64,000 nucleotides of DNA from an uncultured Treponema sp. Lineage in GTDB: Bacteria > Spirochaetota > Spirochaetia > Treponematales > Treponemataceae. Positions within the stretch are counted from its first letter, which is position 1. Each line of letters starts with the position of its first letter. A program made the position numbers and the translations under genes. Below the pieces are notes generated by a model, which worked only from the letters and a program-made list of their open reading frames with translations, ran no database searches and was not told the DNA's origin. The stretch is taken from positions 46,204 to 110,203 of the forward strand of contig CALFJF010000051.1 in the NCBI GenBank assembly GCA_937877535.1, written 5' to 3'. Shown in pieces: positions 25,593 to 33,971 of the stretch.

Positions 25593-26307
25593 AAGCGGTA
25601 TCCAACACAATTTGGCGGTTTGCCTCCGCCTCTCGCTTTGTTTGCGCATTTTGCGTACTTGAAATGATTTCATCGTACATCGCAACCGATTTTTCGTAAT
25701 CCGCGTTTCCAAAATATGCCGCCGCAAGTGCCGCCTTTGCACTTGCATCTTTTTTTTGCGTCGAAACAAGCGTTTCAAGAAGCGGAATCGCCTTGTCAAA
25801 TTGCTTCAAATCCCAAACGTACAAAACTCCAAGACTGTAAAGAGCCTTTGCGTGATTCGGTTCAATCGCAAGCACACGCAAAAAAGCATCTTCCGCCATT
25901 TTCAAATAACTTTCTTGCTCGCCCTGCTCTCCTATGCCGATTTTTGTATTTGACATGAATGAAGCACATACGCCAAGGTAATAATACAAGTTTTGATTAT
26001 TTGGATAATATTGAAGTGCAATCTGAAAATTTTTCAAAGCCTCGCCATACATTTTTGCGTCAAGGTATCTGACGGCAAGCATTTTGTACCAAATTCCGAC
26101 TTGCGCGTCCGCAAGTTGAATGTCTGCGATTCTGTCTTGATACTTTTTTATCGCGTCTTTTAATTCCGCCTCGGTCGTTGGAGAGCCAACATTTTCTTCC
26201 ATGCGTTGCATTCGCTGAATCGTGCGATTCGATTTTGTACAAGACTCTAAGGCAAAAATCATAAAAATCGCGATTGTTCCAAACCATATTTTTTTGCATT
26301 TTCTCAT
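25582..26307 (-). CDS. TPR-repeat lipoprotein
   Basis: A 241-residue putative lipoprotein. The signal sequence has a basic start, a hydrophobic core and the spirochaete-style lipobox ALESC, with Cys at about 23. The rest is helical, with tetratricopeptide-type repeats such as LKNFQIALQYYPNNQNLYYY, AEDAFLRVLAIEPNHAKALY and FDKAIPLLETLV. GGGAGGA precedes the ATG. It sits between xerD and dprA, where related treponemes also carry a TPR gene. It is probably a periplasm-facing scaffold; a role in division or envelope assembly is guesswork from position. Confidence 0.87.
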   Translation of the reverse strand: MRKCKKIWFGTIAIFMIFALESCTKSNRTIQRMQRMEENVGSPTTEAELKDAIKKYQDRIADIQLADAQVGIWYKMLAVRYLDAKMYGEALKNFQIALQYYPNNQNLYYYLGVCASFMSNTKIGIGEQGEQESYLKMAEDAFLRVLAIEPNHAKALYSLGVLYVWDLKQFDKAIPLLETLVSTQKKDASAKAALAAAYFGNADYEKSVAMYDEIISSTQNAQTKREAEANRQIVLDTAYAK

Positions 26308-26380
26308 AATAATCCTCCCTTTTTATTTATCACAAAAATTCGATTTTTTGCGATTTCTTTGTGCAATTTTTCAAAAATGG

Positions 26381-27307
26381 TTATACATCAGAATCGATTT
26401 TTCCGTTTTCGGAATTTGAAGATTTGTGTCCTGGAAAATATTTTTTGTGTCCCTCTCGAAGAAAACGGTTTTCAACGTGCGTGTAAATCGTTGTGGTTGA
26501 AAGGTCGGCGTGTCCCAACAGTTCTTGAACGGAACGCAAATCCATTCCGCCAGCGAGCAAATGCGTTGCAAACGAATGTCGGAGCGTGTGGACTTTTGCG
26601 TCAATTCCGCATATCGCATTAAATTCCTTAAACCGTTTCCAAACGCCTTTTCTTGAAATCGGCTCGCCTCGATAATTGACAAAAACCTCGTTCACAACTC
26701 GTTTTCCGACCAAGGAAGGACGCACATGTTCAAGATAATCAGAAAGTTTCAAAAACGCTTCTTCTCCAAACGGAACCATGCGCTCTTTGTCCCCTTTTCC
26801 GCAAACGATTACGATTCGCTCGTTCAAATGCAGATTTTCGATTTTCAAAGAAACCGCCTCGCTCACGCGAAGTCCGCACGAATAAATCAACTCAAAAAGA
26901 GCGCGGTCGCGAACTCCGAGGGGCTTTGTTGTGTCAATCGAAGAAAGAATGTTATCAACTTGAGAAATGCTCAAAACCTTTGGAAGCGAATGAGAAGCGT
27001 GCGGACGTTCCAAAAGTTGCGCGACGTTTTCAATCCACATTCCGCACCTCACAAGATACTCCCCGAGAGAGCGAAGCGCGGAAATGTCCTTTGCAATCGT
27101 CAACTCATCGATTCCGCCCGTTCGCCGCCAAAGAAGAAAGTACATCAAAACGTTCACGGAAACGTCGGCAAGTTTTACGCGCTCCGAAGAAAGCCAGTTG
27201 AAAAAAATCTTTGAACACTCGCAATACGTCAAAGCGGTAAGTTCGCTACGTCGCTCCACGGAGATGAGGTCTGCGTAAAAACGCGAGAGCAAAAGCTCTT
27301 GAGTCAT
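26381..27307 (-). CDS. xerD: Tyrosine recombinase XerD-like
   Basis: Second tyrosine recombinase, 308 residues. Catalytic residues are Arg147 (SCGLRVSE), Lys171 (GKGDKER), His240 and Arg243 (HTLRHSFA), His266 (LLGHAD) and Tyr275 (TTIYTH). The core-binding domain covers residues 1-95. It lies 3 bases after ftsZ, so it is co-transcribed with the division operon, which fits a role in resolving chromosome dimers at septation. Which of the two recombinases is XerC and which XerD is assigned by order and general similarity, not by alignment. The C-terminus keeps the HKKYFPGH type of tail seen in Xer proteins. Confidence 0.9.
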   Translation of the reverse strand: MTQELLLSRFYADLISVERRSELTALTYCECSKIFFNWLSSERVKLADVSVNVLMYFLLWRRTGGIDELTIAKDISALRSLGEYLVRCGMWIENVAQLLERPHASHSLPKVLSISQVDNILSSIDTTKPLGVRDRALFELIYSCGLRVSEAVSLKIENLHLNERIVIVCGKGDKERMVPFGEEAFLKLSDYLEHVRPSLVGKRVVNEVFVNYRGEPISRKGVWKRFKEFNAICGIDAKVHTLRHSFATHLLAGGMDLRSVQELLGHADLSTTTIYTHVENRFLREGHKKYFPGHKSSNSENGKIDSDV

Positions 27308-27310
27308 CGG

Positions 27311-28639
27311 CTATTTTCCCAAATTGATAGCGCGGGGAAGCCCATCAAGTTTTGACGCACGACGCAAAATCGCAGGTTGTTCAATGTCGTCTGGGTTTGG
27401 AACAAAATCCGAAGGAATTTTTAATCCAGGTCTGCCAGCAACCGCCACTCGTTGCCCGTCTTGCGCATGATTTCCCGTATCTTCGTAAACCGCCGCTCCG
27501 TCAAAAAGTCCGTCAGAAAGAATCGTCGTTTTTTTCTGCTGATTTTGTACAGTAGTCTGAGGATTTATGATTTTTTCAAAATCTCCCGCAGAAACAAAAT
27601 TCGGATTCGACGCACCGTCTTTTTTTCCTTGCCGAGCGTCGCTTTTTTGTGAAGGAATCGAATCTTGTGCACTAAAGCCCGTTGCAATGACGGTTACGCT
27701 GATTTCTTCTTCAAGATTGTCGTCGATTAAAAGTCCCCAAATGACATTTGCGCCAGGATGTGCGCGTTGCGTAATAAAATTCGCGATTTCGCGGCAATCT
27801 TTCATGCTCACTTTTTCGTTTCCGCTCACGTTGATAAGAATATTTCTCGCCCCGTCAATGTGAGTATCTTTCAAAAGCGGATTTGAAATCGCAAGCGTTG
27901 CGGCATCGATTGCGCGGTTGTCCCCGCTCGCCCGTCCAATTCCCAAAAGCGCGTCGCCCTGCCCTTTCATCACGCTTTCAACGTCCCTAAAGTCGCGATT
28001 TACAAGCCCTGGTCGCTTTATAATGTCCGTGATTCCTTGAACGCCTTGCCGCAAAATGTCTGTAACCGCTTGAAACGCAACTTTCACTGGGAGGTCTTCG
28101 CGCATTTCAAAAATCTTGTCGTTTGGCACCACGATGAGAGAATCGACTTCCGCTTTGAGCCGAGCGATTCCGCTTTCTGCATTTTTTGCACGAACCTCGC
28201 CTTCAAAACTAAAGGGAGAAGTAACAACGGCAACCGTTAAAGCCCCCATTTCTCGCGCGATTTTTGCAACAACGGGCGCACTTCCTGTTCCCGTGCCACC
28301 GCCCATTCCAGCCGTAATAAAAACCATATTGCTTCCAGAAAGCGCGTCTTTGATTTCGCCCTCGCTTTCTTTTGCCGCCTCCTCGCCGAGTTCTGGATGT
28401 CCACCCGCTCCAAGTCCGCCAGCATTTTTTCGACCAATTTGGATTTTTACACTTGCCTTTGATTTATCGAGGTCTTGCCCGTCTGTGTTTAAGACAAGAA
28501 ACTCAACGCCTTGCACACCTGCGTCTATCATCGTGTTGACGGCATTTCCACCTCCACCGCCACAGCCTATAACTTTAATCACGGCGGGATTCGCCGCGTG
28601 CAAATCCGAAGCGTCTTTTTCTACTTGATAATCAAACAT
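27311..28639 (-). CDS. ftsZ: Cell division protein FtsZ
   Basis: Tubulin-like GTPase that forms the division ring. The GTP-binding domain shows VIGCGGGGGNAVNTMID, the tubulin signature GGGTGTGSAP near 110 and NFITQRAHPGANVIWG. A variable linker follows, then the conserved C-terminal peptide DIEQPAILRRAS used by FtsA and ZipA-type partners, followed by an extra tail of about 15 residues. I use the ATG at 28639 (MFDYQVEKD, 442 residues) with AGGGTGGGG upstream. The longer frame starts at a TTG inside that region. The 151-base gap to ftsA holds a strong hairpin, so ftsZ may also have its own promoter. Confidence 0.97.
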   Translation of the reverse strand: MFDYQVEKDASDLHAANPAVIKVIGCGGGGGNAVNTMIDAGVQGVEFLVLNTDGQDLDKSKASVKIQIGRKNAGGLGAGGHPELGEEAAKESEGEIKDALSGSNMVFITAGMGGGTGTGSAPVVAKIAREMGALTVAVVTSPFSFEGEVRAKNAESGIARLKAEVDSLIVVPNDKIFEMREDLPVKVAFQAVTDILRQGVQGITDIIKRPGLVNRDFRDVESVMKGQGDALLGIGRASGDNRAIDAATLAISNPLLKDTHIDGARNILINVSGNEKVSMKDCREIANFITQRAHPGANVIWGLLIDDNLEEEISVTVIATGFSAQDSIPSQKSDARQGKKDGASNPNFVSAGDFEKIINPQTTVQNQQKKTTILSDGLFDGAAVYEDTGNHAQDGQRVAVAGRPGLKIPSDFVPNPDDIEQPAILRRASKLDGLPRAINLGK

Positions 28640-28756
28640 TCGATTCCCCACCCTTTTTTTCAAAATAAAAATGACATTTTCTTTCTATTTTATTAGATTT
28701 TACAAAATCAGAAAAGACACCGAGCGAATTTTTATGACGTTTTTCTTACAAGGCGC

Positions 28757-28789
28757 AAAAAAATGCGAAGACACGCTCCGCATTTTTTT
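28757..28789 (-). terminator. Terminator between ftsA and ftsZ
   Basis: AAAAAAATGCG (28757-28767) pairs perfectly with CGCATTTTTTT (28779-28789) across an 11-base loop. On the minus strand it ends in a run of seven T. It lies directly after the ftsA stop codon. The AT-rich 115 bases between it and ftsZ contain TAAAAT boxes that could form a promoter, but no clear -35. Confidence 0.85.
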
Positions 28790-28790
28790 G

Positions 28791-30098
28791 TTAAAAGAAA
28801 AATTTTTTGAGTTTTGAAAACGCGCTTTCTTTTGGTTCAGCACTTTGTGAAGCGTCTTCGTTTGAACGACGGGCTTTTTCCTTTTTCTTTTTTCCGCCTT
28901 TTTCAGAGGAAGACACGCGCACGTTTTCTTTGTCAGCAAGCACAAGTCCAACGGCAGTCGCAAACTCTGGAGTTCTGTAACTCTCCTCAATTCCGCCAAG
29001 ACTCGACGGCACACCAATTCGCACGCTGCTCGTTCCAAAAACGTATTCGGCAAGTTCCACCGCACCGCTCAACTGCGCACCGCCACCCGTCAAAATGATA
29101 CTTCCAGAAAGTTGCGTCAATCCGCTCCGCTGCACAATTTCATCACGAACGCGCGTGAAAATCTCTTCCATTCGGCTTTGAATTATCTCGCACAATTCCG
29201 ATTTTGAAGTAAGTTCTGGAGGACGACCGCCAAACGCGGGAATCACGACTTCTTCGTCGTTTCCGTCAATGAGTTCCGACCAACAACAACCATGCTCCAA
29301 TTTGAGTTTTTCTGCCGTTGCCGTGGGAACGCCTTTCATATACGCGATGTCGTTTGTAACGAGATTTCCGCCTGCGGGAATTGATGCTGTGCAAGCGGGA
29401 GCGTCCGCGATTATCACGATTACGTCCGTAGTTCCGCCGCCAAGGTCAATCAAAATCGAACCGAGTTCCTTTTCTTCTTTTATCATCACCGCTTCAGAGG
29501 CAGCGAGCGTTTTTAAGAAAACTCTGTCAAGTTCATATCCTGCGCGTTCAACGCATTGCGTTATATTTGAAATCTGCGTTCTACTTGCGGTGATTATATG
29601 AACGTCAACTTCAAGACGCACGGCAAGAGAGTTGAGTGCGTTCTCTTGCTTGTACCCCGAAACGCCGTTCACGATGTAATCCTTTGGAATGAGATGAAGA
29701 ATGTCGCGGTCAGGCGGAATGGGAACGGCATTTGACGCTGTAAGCACACGCTCAATGTCGTCTTCAGTAATTGCGCGGTCTCGCTTTCCGATTGACGAAA
29801 TCGCCACAAAACCATGAGAATTCAAACTTTCAATGTATTTTCCGCCAATTCCCGTAACGCACGAGCGCACTTCGTAACCAAAATTTTGCTCAACCTCGTC
29901 GATTACCTGCTTTATGACGTTTTTTGTGGACTCAATGTTGACGATTGCTCCGTGGCGCAAAAATCCCGATGACGGCTTTTTGGCAACGCTCAAAATTTCC
30001 ACCGAGTAATCTTCGTTTATCACGCCGACCACCGCACGAACAAAACTCGTTCCGATGTCAAGTCCAATAATAATGTTGGTCAAAGATAATCTCCTCAT
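28791..30098 (-). CDS. ftsA: Cell division protein FtsA
   Basis: Actin-fold ATPase that tethers FtsZ to the membrane and recruits later division proteins. The phosphate-1 motif is IIGLDIGTSFVRAVVG; the family-specific 1C region follows, with ITEDDIERVLTASNAV; phosphate-2 is ILIDLGGGTTDVIVI and the adenosine region IILTGGGAQLSG. The C-terminus has a Lys-rich linker and ends in an amphipathic KLKKFFF that should bind the membrane. The ATG at 30098 directly follows the ftsQ stop. A TTG five codons later (30083) has a much better AGGAGA site and may be the true start. A terminator separates it from ftsZ. Confidence 0.96.
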   Translation of the reverse strand: MRRLSLTNIIIGLDIGTSFVRAVVGVINEDYSVEILSVAKKPSSGFLRHGAIVNIESTKNVIKQVIDEVEQNFGYEVRSCVTGIGGKYIESLNSHGFVAISSIGKRDRAITEDDIERVLTASNAVPIPPDRDILHLIPKDYIVNGVSGYKQENALNSLAVRLEVDVHIITASRTQISNITQCVERAGYELDRVFLKTLAASEAVMIKEEKELGSILIDLGGGTTDVIVIIADAPACTASIPAGGNLVTNDIAYMKGVPTATAEKLKLEHGCCWSELIDGNDEEVVIPAFGGRPPELTSKSELCEIIQSRMEEIFTRVRDEIVQRSGLTQLSGSIILTGGGAQLSGAVELAEYVFGTSSVRIGVPSSLGGIEESYRTPEFATAVGLVLADKENVRVSSSEKGGKKKKEKARRSNEDASQSAEPKESAFSKLKKFFF

Positions 30099-30992
30099 CT
30101 AACGCCGAGTTCTATATGAAATCGAACCGTATCTAAGGTCAATTTCCGCAACTTCAGGCTCTATCGTGTTCACCACATCAAGCGCAATCATCATGTACTG
30201 CAACGCTTCTTCCGAAAGTTCCCGCCCCGTAAGGATTCTCGTTCGTCCGTGAATCGGATAAAGAAGCAACTCGTAATTTCCCGCATCCTTTGGAACAACA
30301 TGGATTTCAGAAATCGCCGCAAAATAATTTTGCGAAAGTTCGCTTATCGCAGAAATTCGCTCCAAAAGTCCGCGATATTTTGCAGGAATCCTTAGATTTC
30401 CTTGGACATTTTCCACAGGGATTCCCGAAACAAGCGGAATGGAACGCGATTTTACGCTTTTTGCCGTGAATAGTACACCATTTCTGTCAATTTGAACAGG
30501 CAGAGTCCTGTCGGAAACAGAAACAAAAGTCATCGCGACTCCCGTCCGCTCCAAAACGTTAACGTACACTTTGTCTGGAAATCGTTTTACAATTTGAACG
30601 TCCTCGATTCCAGAAACCGACGAAAGCAAAAGCCCCGCTTCTTCCGTGCTGAATTTCATCCAACTTTTTTCAAGAAGTGGCGAAATAACGCGCGTCAGTT
30701 CTGCTTCAGAGTAAGAGCGCGAGCCGCTAAAAATCAAAATCGGTTTTTGAAGCGACGGAATCAAGACAAGATACACAATCGCTTCAATCGTAAAAATGAG
30801 CGCGAACACAATCGCAAACCATTTTATTGCCCAAAATCTGCCACGTTTTCCCGCCTTTCCAAACGTTTTTAGAGAAATTTTTGAAACGCTCGAAAGCATA
30901 AACGTTCCAAACGACAAAAATGTCTCTTTTACCCTTTCAAAAAATGCCGTCCATTTTTCAGGATTTTTCCGCCCAAAAGCAAAATCACTCAT
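30099..30992 (-). CDS. ftsQ: Cell division protein FtsQ / DivIB
   Basis: Bitopic division protein of about 297 residues. A cytoplasmic N-terminus of about 48 residues leads to one membrane span (AIKWFAIVFALIFTIEAIVY), a POTRA domain (about 80-150: YSEAELTRVISPLLEKSW to DKVYVNVLERTGVA) and a FtsQ beta domain. It links FtsL and the septal synthase to the divisome. I use the ATG at 30992 with AAGGGG upstream; a GTG two codons earlier is possible. Next is ftsA with no spacer. Position between ftsW and ftsA and the POTRA pattern make the call firm despite low sequence conservation in the family. Confidence 0.88.
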   Translation of the reverse strand: MSDFAFGRKNPEKWTAFFERVKETFLSFGTFMLSSVSKISLKTFGKAGKRGRFWAIKWFAIVFALIFTIEAIVYLVLIPSLQKPILIFSGSRSYSEAELTRVISPLLEKSWMKFSTEEAGLLLSSVSGIEDVQIVKRFPDKVYVNVLERTGVAMTFVSVSDRTLPVQIDRNGVLFTAKSVKSRSIPLVSGIPVENVQGNLRIPAKYRGLLERISAISELSQNYFAAISEIHVVPKDAGNYELLLYPIHGRTRILTGRELSEEALQYMMIALDVVNTIEPEVAEIDLRYGSISYRTRR

Positions 30993-31042
30993 TTTCACCC
31001 CTTTTTTGCCATTTTTAAGCCAAAAGATTTTTTTTTATTTTT

Positions 31043-32230
31043 TTAATGCCACTTTTTTTCGCCCAAGCCTTCGATTTTTTCGCTTTCTGGACGAAAAGAT
31101 GCGTCAACGCGGTCAAGGCGAGACGCGCTTACGATAAATCCGCACATTGCAAGCGTTACGATTATCGAAGAACCGCCCGACGAAAAAAACGGCAACGGCA
31201 CGCCCGTTGTTGGAAGAACGCCAACCACAACGCCCACGTTCATAAGCGACTGCCCCACGATTGCAAGCAAAAAGCCAAATGCTCCAAGCGAAGCAAAGCG
31301 ATTCGTTGTAGTGAGCGCGCAACGGAGAACGCGCCAGGCAAAAAACGTCAAAAGTGAAAAATAAATGAGAACTCCAAAGAATCCCATCGCTTCAACCCAG
31401 CCTGCAAAAATGTAGTCCGTTTGCACTTCTGGAACGCTTGAAAGTTTTGAAAGCCCGCTTCCAAATCCTTGTCCCCAAAATCCGCCCGACGCCATCGCTT
31501 TTCGAGCCGCTTGAATTTGATAATTGTACGTTTGCTCAAACGAACTTTGGTCAAAAAAACCGATTATTCGATTCAAGCGATAGGGCTTCAAAAGCACCAT
31601 TATCACGCCAAACGGAATCAAAATCAGAGAGAGCGGAAGCACCCAAGTTACTTTTTCGCCCGCAATTACAAACATCGACACGCCCAAAATCAAAATGAAC
31701 GTGCTCGTCGAAAAATCCTGCTGCATTATCACGACCGCAAAAAACGTTACCAAAAAAAGCACCGCAGGAAACATCGATTTGTCCATTCGCCGAAGCGAAC
31801 TCATTTTGTCAAAATAATTTGCAAGATAAAGCACGCACGAAAGTTTTATCAACTCGGACGGCTGAAACGTTCCCAAAAGCGGAATCCGAAGCCATCGCCT
31901 CGCTCCGTTCATCTCGACTCCAACGTGCGGAATAAACGTCATAAGGCATAAAAGAATAGAACCGAGGACGAGTGCTGGAAGAAAACGCTTTATCAAGTCC
32001 ATGCTCATCGAAACGAACAAAAAAAATACCGCAAATCCAAGCACCGAACAAAATAATTGCCTTTTTACAAAATAGAGCGAATCGTTTTTGAGATTTAGCC
32101 CCGCGCCGCGAGAACTAAAATACAAGGTGAGCAAACCAAATCCCCACAAAAGAAGCATTGCCACCAAAATCATCGGGTCGCTTTTTCTGTATTTTTCGAG
32201 GGGTTTATCGGTAAAAAACTTGAATCTCAT
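31043..32230 (-). CDS. ftsW: Septal peptidoglycan polymerase FtsW (SEDS family)
   Basis: Multi-span SEDS glycosyltransferase that polymerises septal peptidoglycan with a partner transpeptidase. About ten hydrophobic spans are visible. The conserved loop NGARRWLRIPLLGTFQPSEL is near residue 115, and VLPTTGVPLPFFSSGGSS near 340. The ATG at 32230 (MRFKFFTDK, 395 residues) has GGGAG upstream; the longer frame begins at a GTG overlapping murF. No gene for the partner penicillin-binding protein lies in this cluster, unlike the dcw clusters of most bacteria. RodA is the alternative, but the division neighbours argue for FtsW. Confidence 0.93.
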   Translation of the reverse strand: MRFKFFTDKPLEKYRKSDPMILVAMLLLWGFGLLTLYFSSRGAGLNLKNDSLYFVKRQLFCSVLGFAVFFLFVSMSMDLIKRFLPALVLGSILLCLMTFIPHVGVEMNGARRWLRIPLLGTFQPSELIKLSCVLYLANYFDKMSSLRRMDKSMFPAVLFLVTFFAVVIMQQDFSTSTFILILGVSMFVIAGEKVTWVLPLSLILIPFGVIMVLLKPYRLNRIIGFFDQSSFEQTYNYQIQAARKAMASGGFWGQGFGSGLSKLSSVPEVQTDYIFAGWVEAMGFFGVLIYFSLLTFFAWRVLRCALTTTNRFASLGAFGFLLAIVGQSLMNVGVVVGVLPTTGVPLPFFSSGGSSIIVTLAMCGFIVSASRLDRVDASFRPESEKIEGLGEKKWH

Positions 32231-32259
32231 TTTTTTGCTCCCATGCTCGCTCAAAAAAA

Positions 32260-33630
32260 TCACATACCAATCAACGGAAGAATCCGCTCAAGCGCAACCG
32301 CCCGCGAACCTTTCAAAAGAATCAGGTCGCCTTTTTTTGCTTCTTTTTGAATCAATCGAGCGGCTTCTTCGATTGCGTTTTCGTTTCGTCCGGGAATTGT
32401 TACAACATTTTCCACATTCACTTTTGAAAACTCGTCTCCCACAAGAATCACAAGCGACGCGCCACACTTTGTTGCAAGAAGAGCGGCTTCTTCGTGTGCT
32501 TTTTTTGACTCATCTCCGAGTTCGAGCATTTCGCCTAAAACCACGATTTTTTTGTTTTCTTTTTGCGGAAGCTCTGAAAACAAACGGAGAGCCGCCTTTA
32601 GAGAATCGGGGTTTGCGTTGTAACAATCTTTTACAACGGTAAACGTTCCCCGAACAACCTCGCTTCGAGCATTTGAAGGAAAAACGGATTCGATTCCCTC
32701 TTTGATTTGAGCAGGCGAAACTCCCAAATACAGTGAAAGAAGCGCGGCAGCGATTGCGTCAAGCGCGTTGTGCCGCCCTGGAATATGGACGTTTATTTTT
32801 GTATCGCACACGCGGATTACAGAAGGCGAAAGCGCGTCAAGCGAAACAAGCGACGCGCATTTTGAATTCAATGAAAAGCGCACAATCGAACTTCGCACAC
32901 CGTCGCACAAAAAATCCGCAAAATCGTCTTCCAAAGGAACAAGTGCGATTCCGTCTTCTTTTACAAAATCAAGCGCGTGTTTTTTTTCAGAAGCGATTTT
33001 TTCTCGACTTCCCAATTTTCCCAAATGCGCAGAGCCAATATTTGTAATTATTACATAATTCGGCTTTAAGACGCGCGAAATTTCTGCCATTTCGCCCACG
33101 CGATTCATTCCAAGTTCAAAAACGCCCGCTTCGTGCTGATTTTGAATTCCAAAAACGGAAAGTGGCAACCCCGTTTCCGAGTTCAAATTTCCTTTGGTGG
33201 AAATCACGGAAAATCGAGTTGAAAGAATCGAAGACAAAAATTCTTTTGTAGTCGTTTTTCCGCTCGACCCCGTAACGGCGCACTTCAAAAGATTTGGAAA
33301 ACGCGAAACGTACTGCTCCGCCACGTCCTGCAACGCTTTGAGCGTATTTTGAACAAAGACAAACGGAACAGACGGATTTTCCATCGCGATACGTTTTATC
33401 TGCTCGCTTTGACTTGAAACTAAAACGGCACTCGCGCCGGCGGAAATTGCGTTTTTTATAAAAGCGTGTCCGTCTTGCTTTTCTCCGATTAACGGCACAA
33501 AAAGTGAACCTTTTTTTACAAGCCTTGAATCGGTTGCAACGTCTTCGATTTTGGAAAAATCGCGAGAAATCGGAGAAATCAACTGTCCGTTGCAAGAAGC
33601 GAGCAATTCTTCCACAGAAAAAAGCGTCAT
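32260..33630 (-). CDS. murF: UDP-N-acetylmuramoyl-tripeptide--D-alanyl-D-alanine ligase
   Basis: Mur ligase that adds D-Ala-D-Ala to complete the cytoplasmic peptidoglycan precursor. The N-terminal domain holds SLFVPLIGEKQDGHAF. The central ATP site is AVTGSSGKTTTKEFL near 117. The C-terminal domain has YNANPDSLKAALRLF and VVLGEMLELGDES. The 456-residue length is typical. Its start overlaps the ftsL stop by 4 bases. The other mur genes, mraY, murG and ddl are absent from the cluster, so the dcw region is split, as in other spirochaetes. Confidence 0.96.
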   Translation of the reverse strand: MTLFSVEELLASCNGQLISPISRDFSKIEDVATDSRLVKKGSLFVPLIGEKQDGHAFIKNAISAGASAVLVSSQSEQIKRIAMENPSVPFVFVQNTLKALQDVAEQYVSRFPNLLKCAVTGSSGKTTTKEFLSSILSTRFSVISTKGNLNSETGLPLSVFGIQNQHEAGVFELGMNRVGEMAEISRVLKPNYVIITNIGSAHLGKLGSREKIASEKKHALDFVKEDGIALVPLEDDFADFLCDGVRSSIVRFSLNSKCASLVSLDALSPSVIRVCDTKINVHIPGRHNALDAIAAALLSLYLGVSPAQIKEGIESVFPSNARSEVVRGTFTVVKDCYNANPDSLKAALRLFSELPQKENKKIVVLGEMLELGDESKKAHEEAALLATKCGASLVILVGDEFSKVNVENVVTIPGRNENAIEEAARLIQKEAKKGDLILLKGSRAVALERILPLIGM

Positions 33631-33953
33631 CTTTTATTTTCTCCCGTTATTTCAACACGCACGATTTCCTCTTTGCTCGCTTTGTGCATTTGAAGTTCGC
33701 GCTCCGCAATCCTACCAATTCGGTCACTCGAAGAAAGAACGCTGATTTCAGAAATCAACTCGCGATTTTTTTCAACAAGCGAGATTTGTTCATTTTCAAG
33801 GTCGCGCAATTCTTTGAAAAGCCTCGTATGCCTGTCTGCTTGAAAAGCGCACACGGCAAGAAGCACGGGAATCAAAATGGCAAGCGCAAACGCAAGAATA
33901 TGAGAGCGCAGTTTTCTCTCTCCAGTGTATTTTTCAAAAGCGTGAATATTCAT
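33627..33953 (-). CDS. ftsL: FtsL-like cell division protein
   Basis: A 108-residue bitopic protein: short basic N-terminus, one membrane span (HILAFALAILIPVLLAVCAF) and a coiled coil (about residues 45-85, rich in Leu/Glu heptads). This is the architecture of FtsL, which bridges FtsQ/DivIB and the septal synthase. The ATG at 33953 has GGGAGGA upstream. It lies 18 bases after rsmH and overlaps murF by 4 bases, the position ftsL takes in nearly all dcw clusters. Assignment is mostly by architecture and position because FtsL sequences diverge strongly. Confidence 0.82.
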   Translation of the reverse strand: MNIHAFEKYTGERKLRSHILAFALAILIPVLLAVCAFQADRHTRLFKELRDLENEQISLVEKNRELISEISVLSSSDRIGRIAERELQMHKASKEEIVRVEITGENKR

Positions 33954-33971
33954 AGTTCCTCCCACAATTTT

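Noticed and set aside
24597..25799. Longer dprA start giving 400 residues
   Set aside because: The extra 69 residues are improbably basic, overlap the TPR lipoprotein gene by over 200 bases, and are not part of the DprA family.
21347..27307. The two tyrosine recombinases as part of a mobile element or integron
   Set aside because: Both are embedded in conserved housekeeping operons with normal lengths and no flanking repeats, fitting XerC and XerD.
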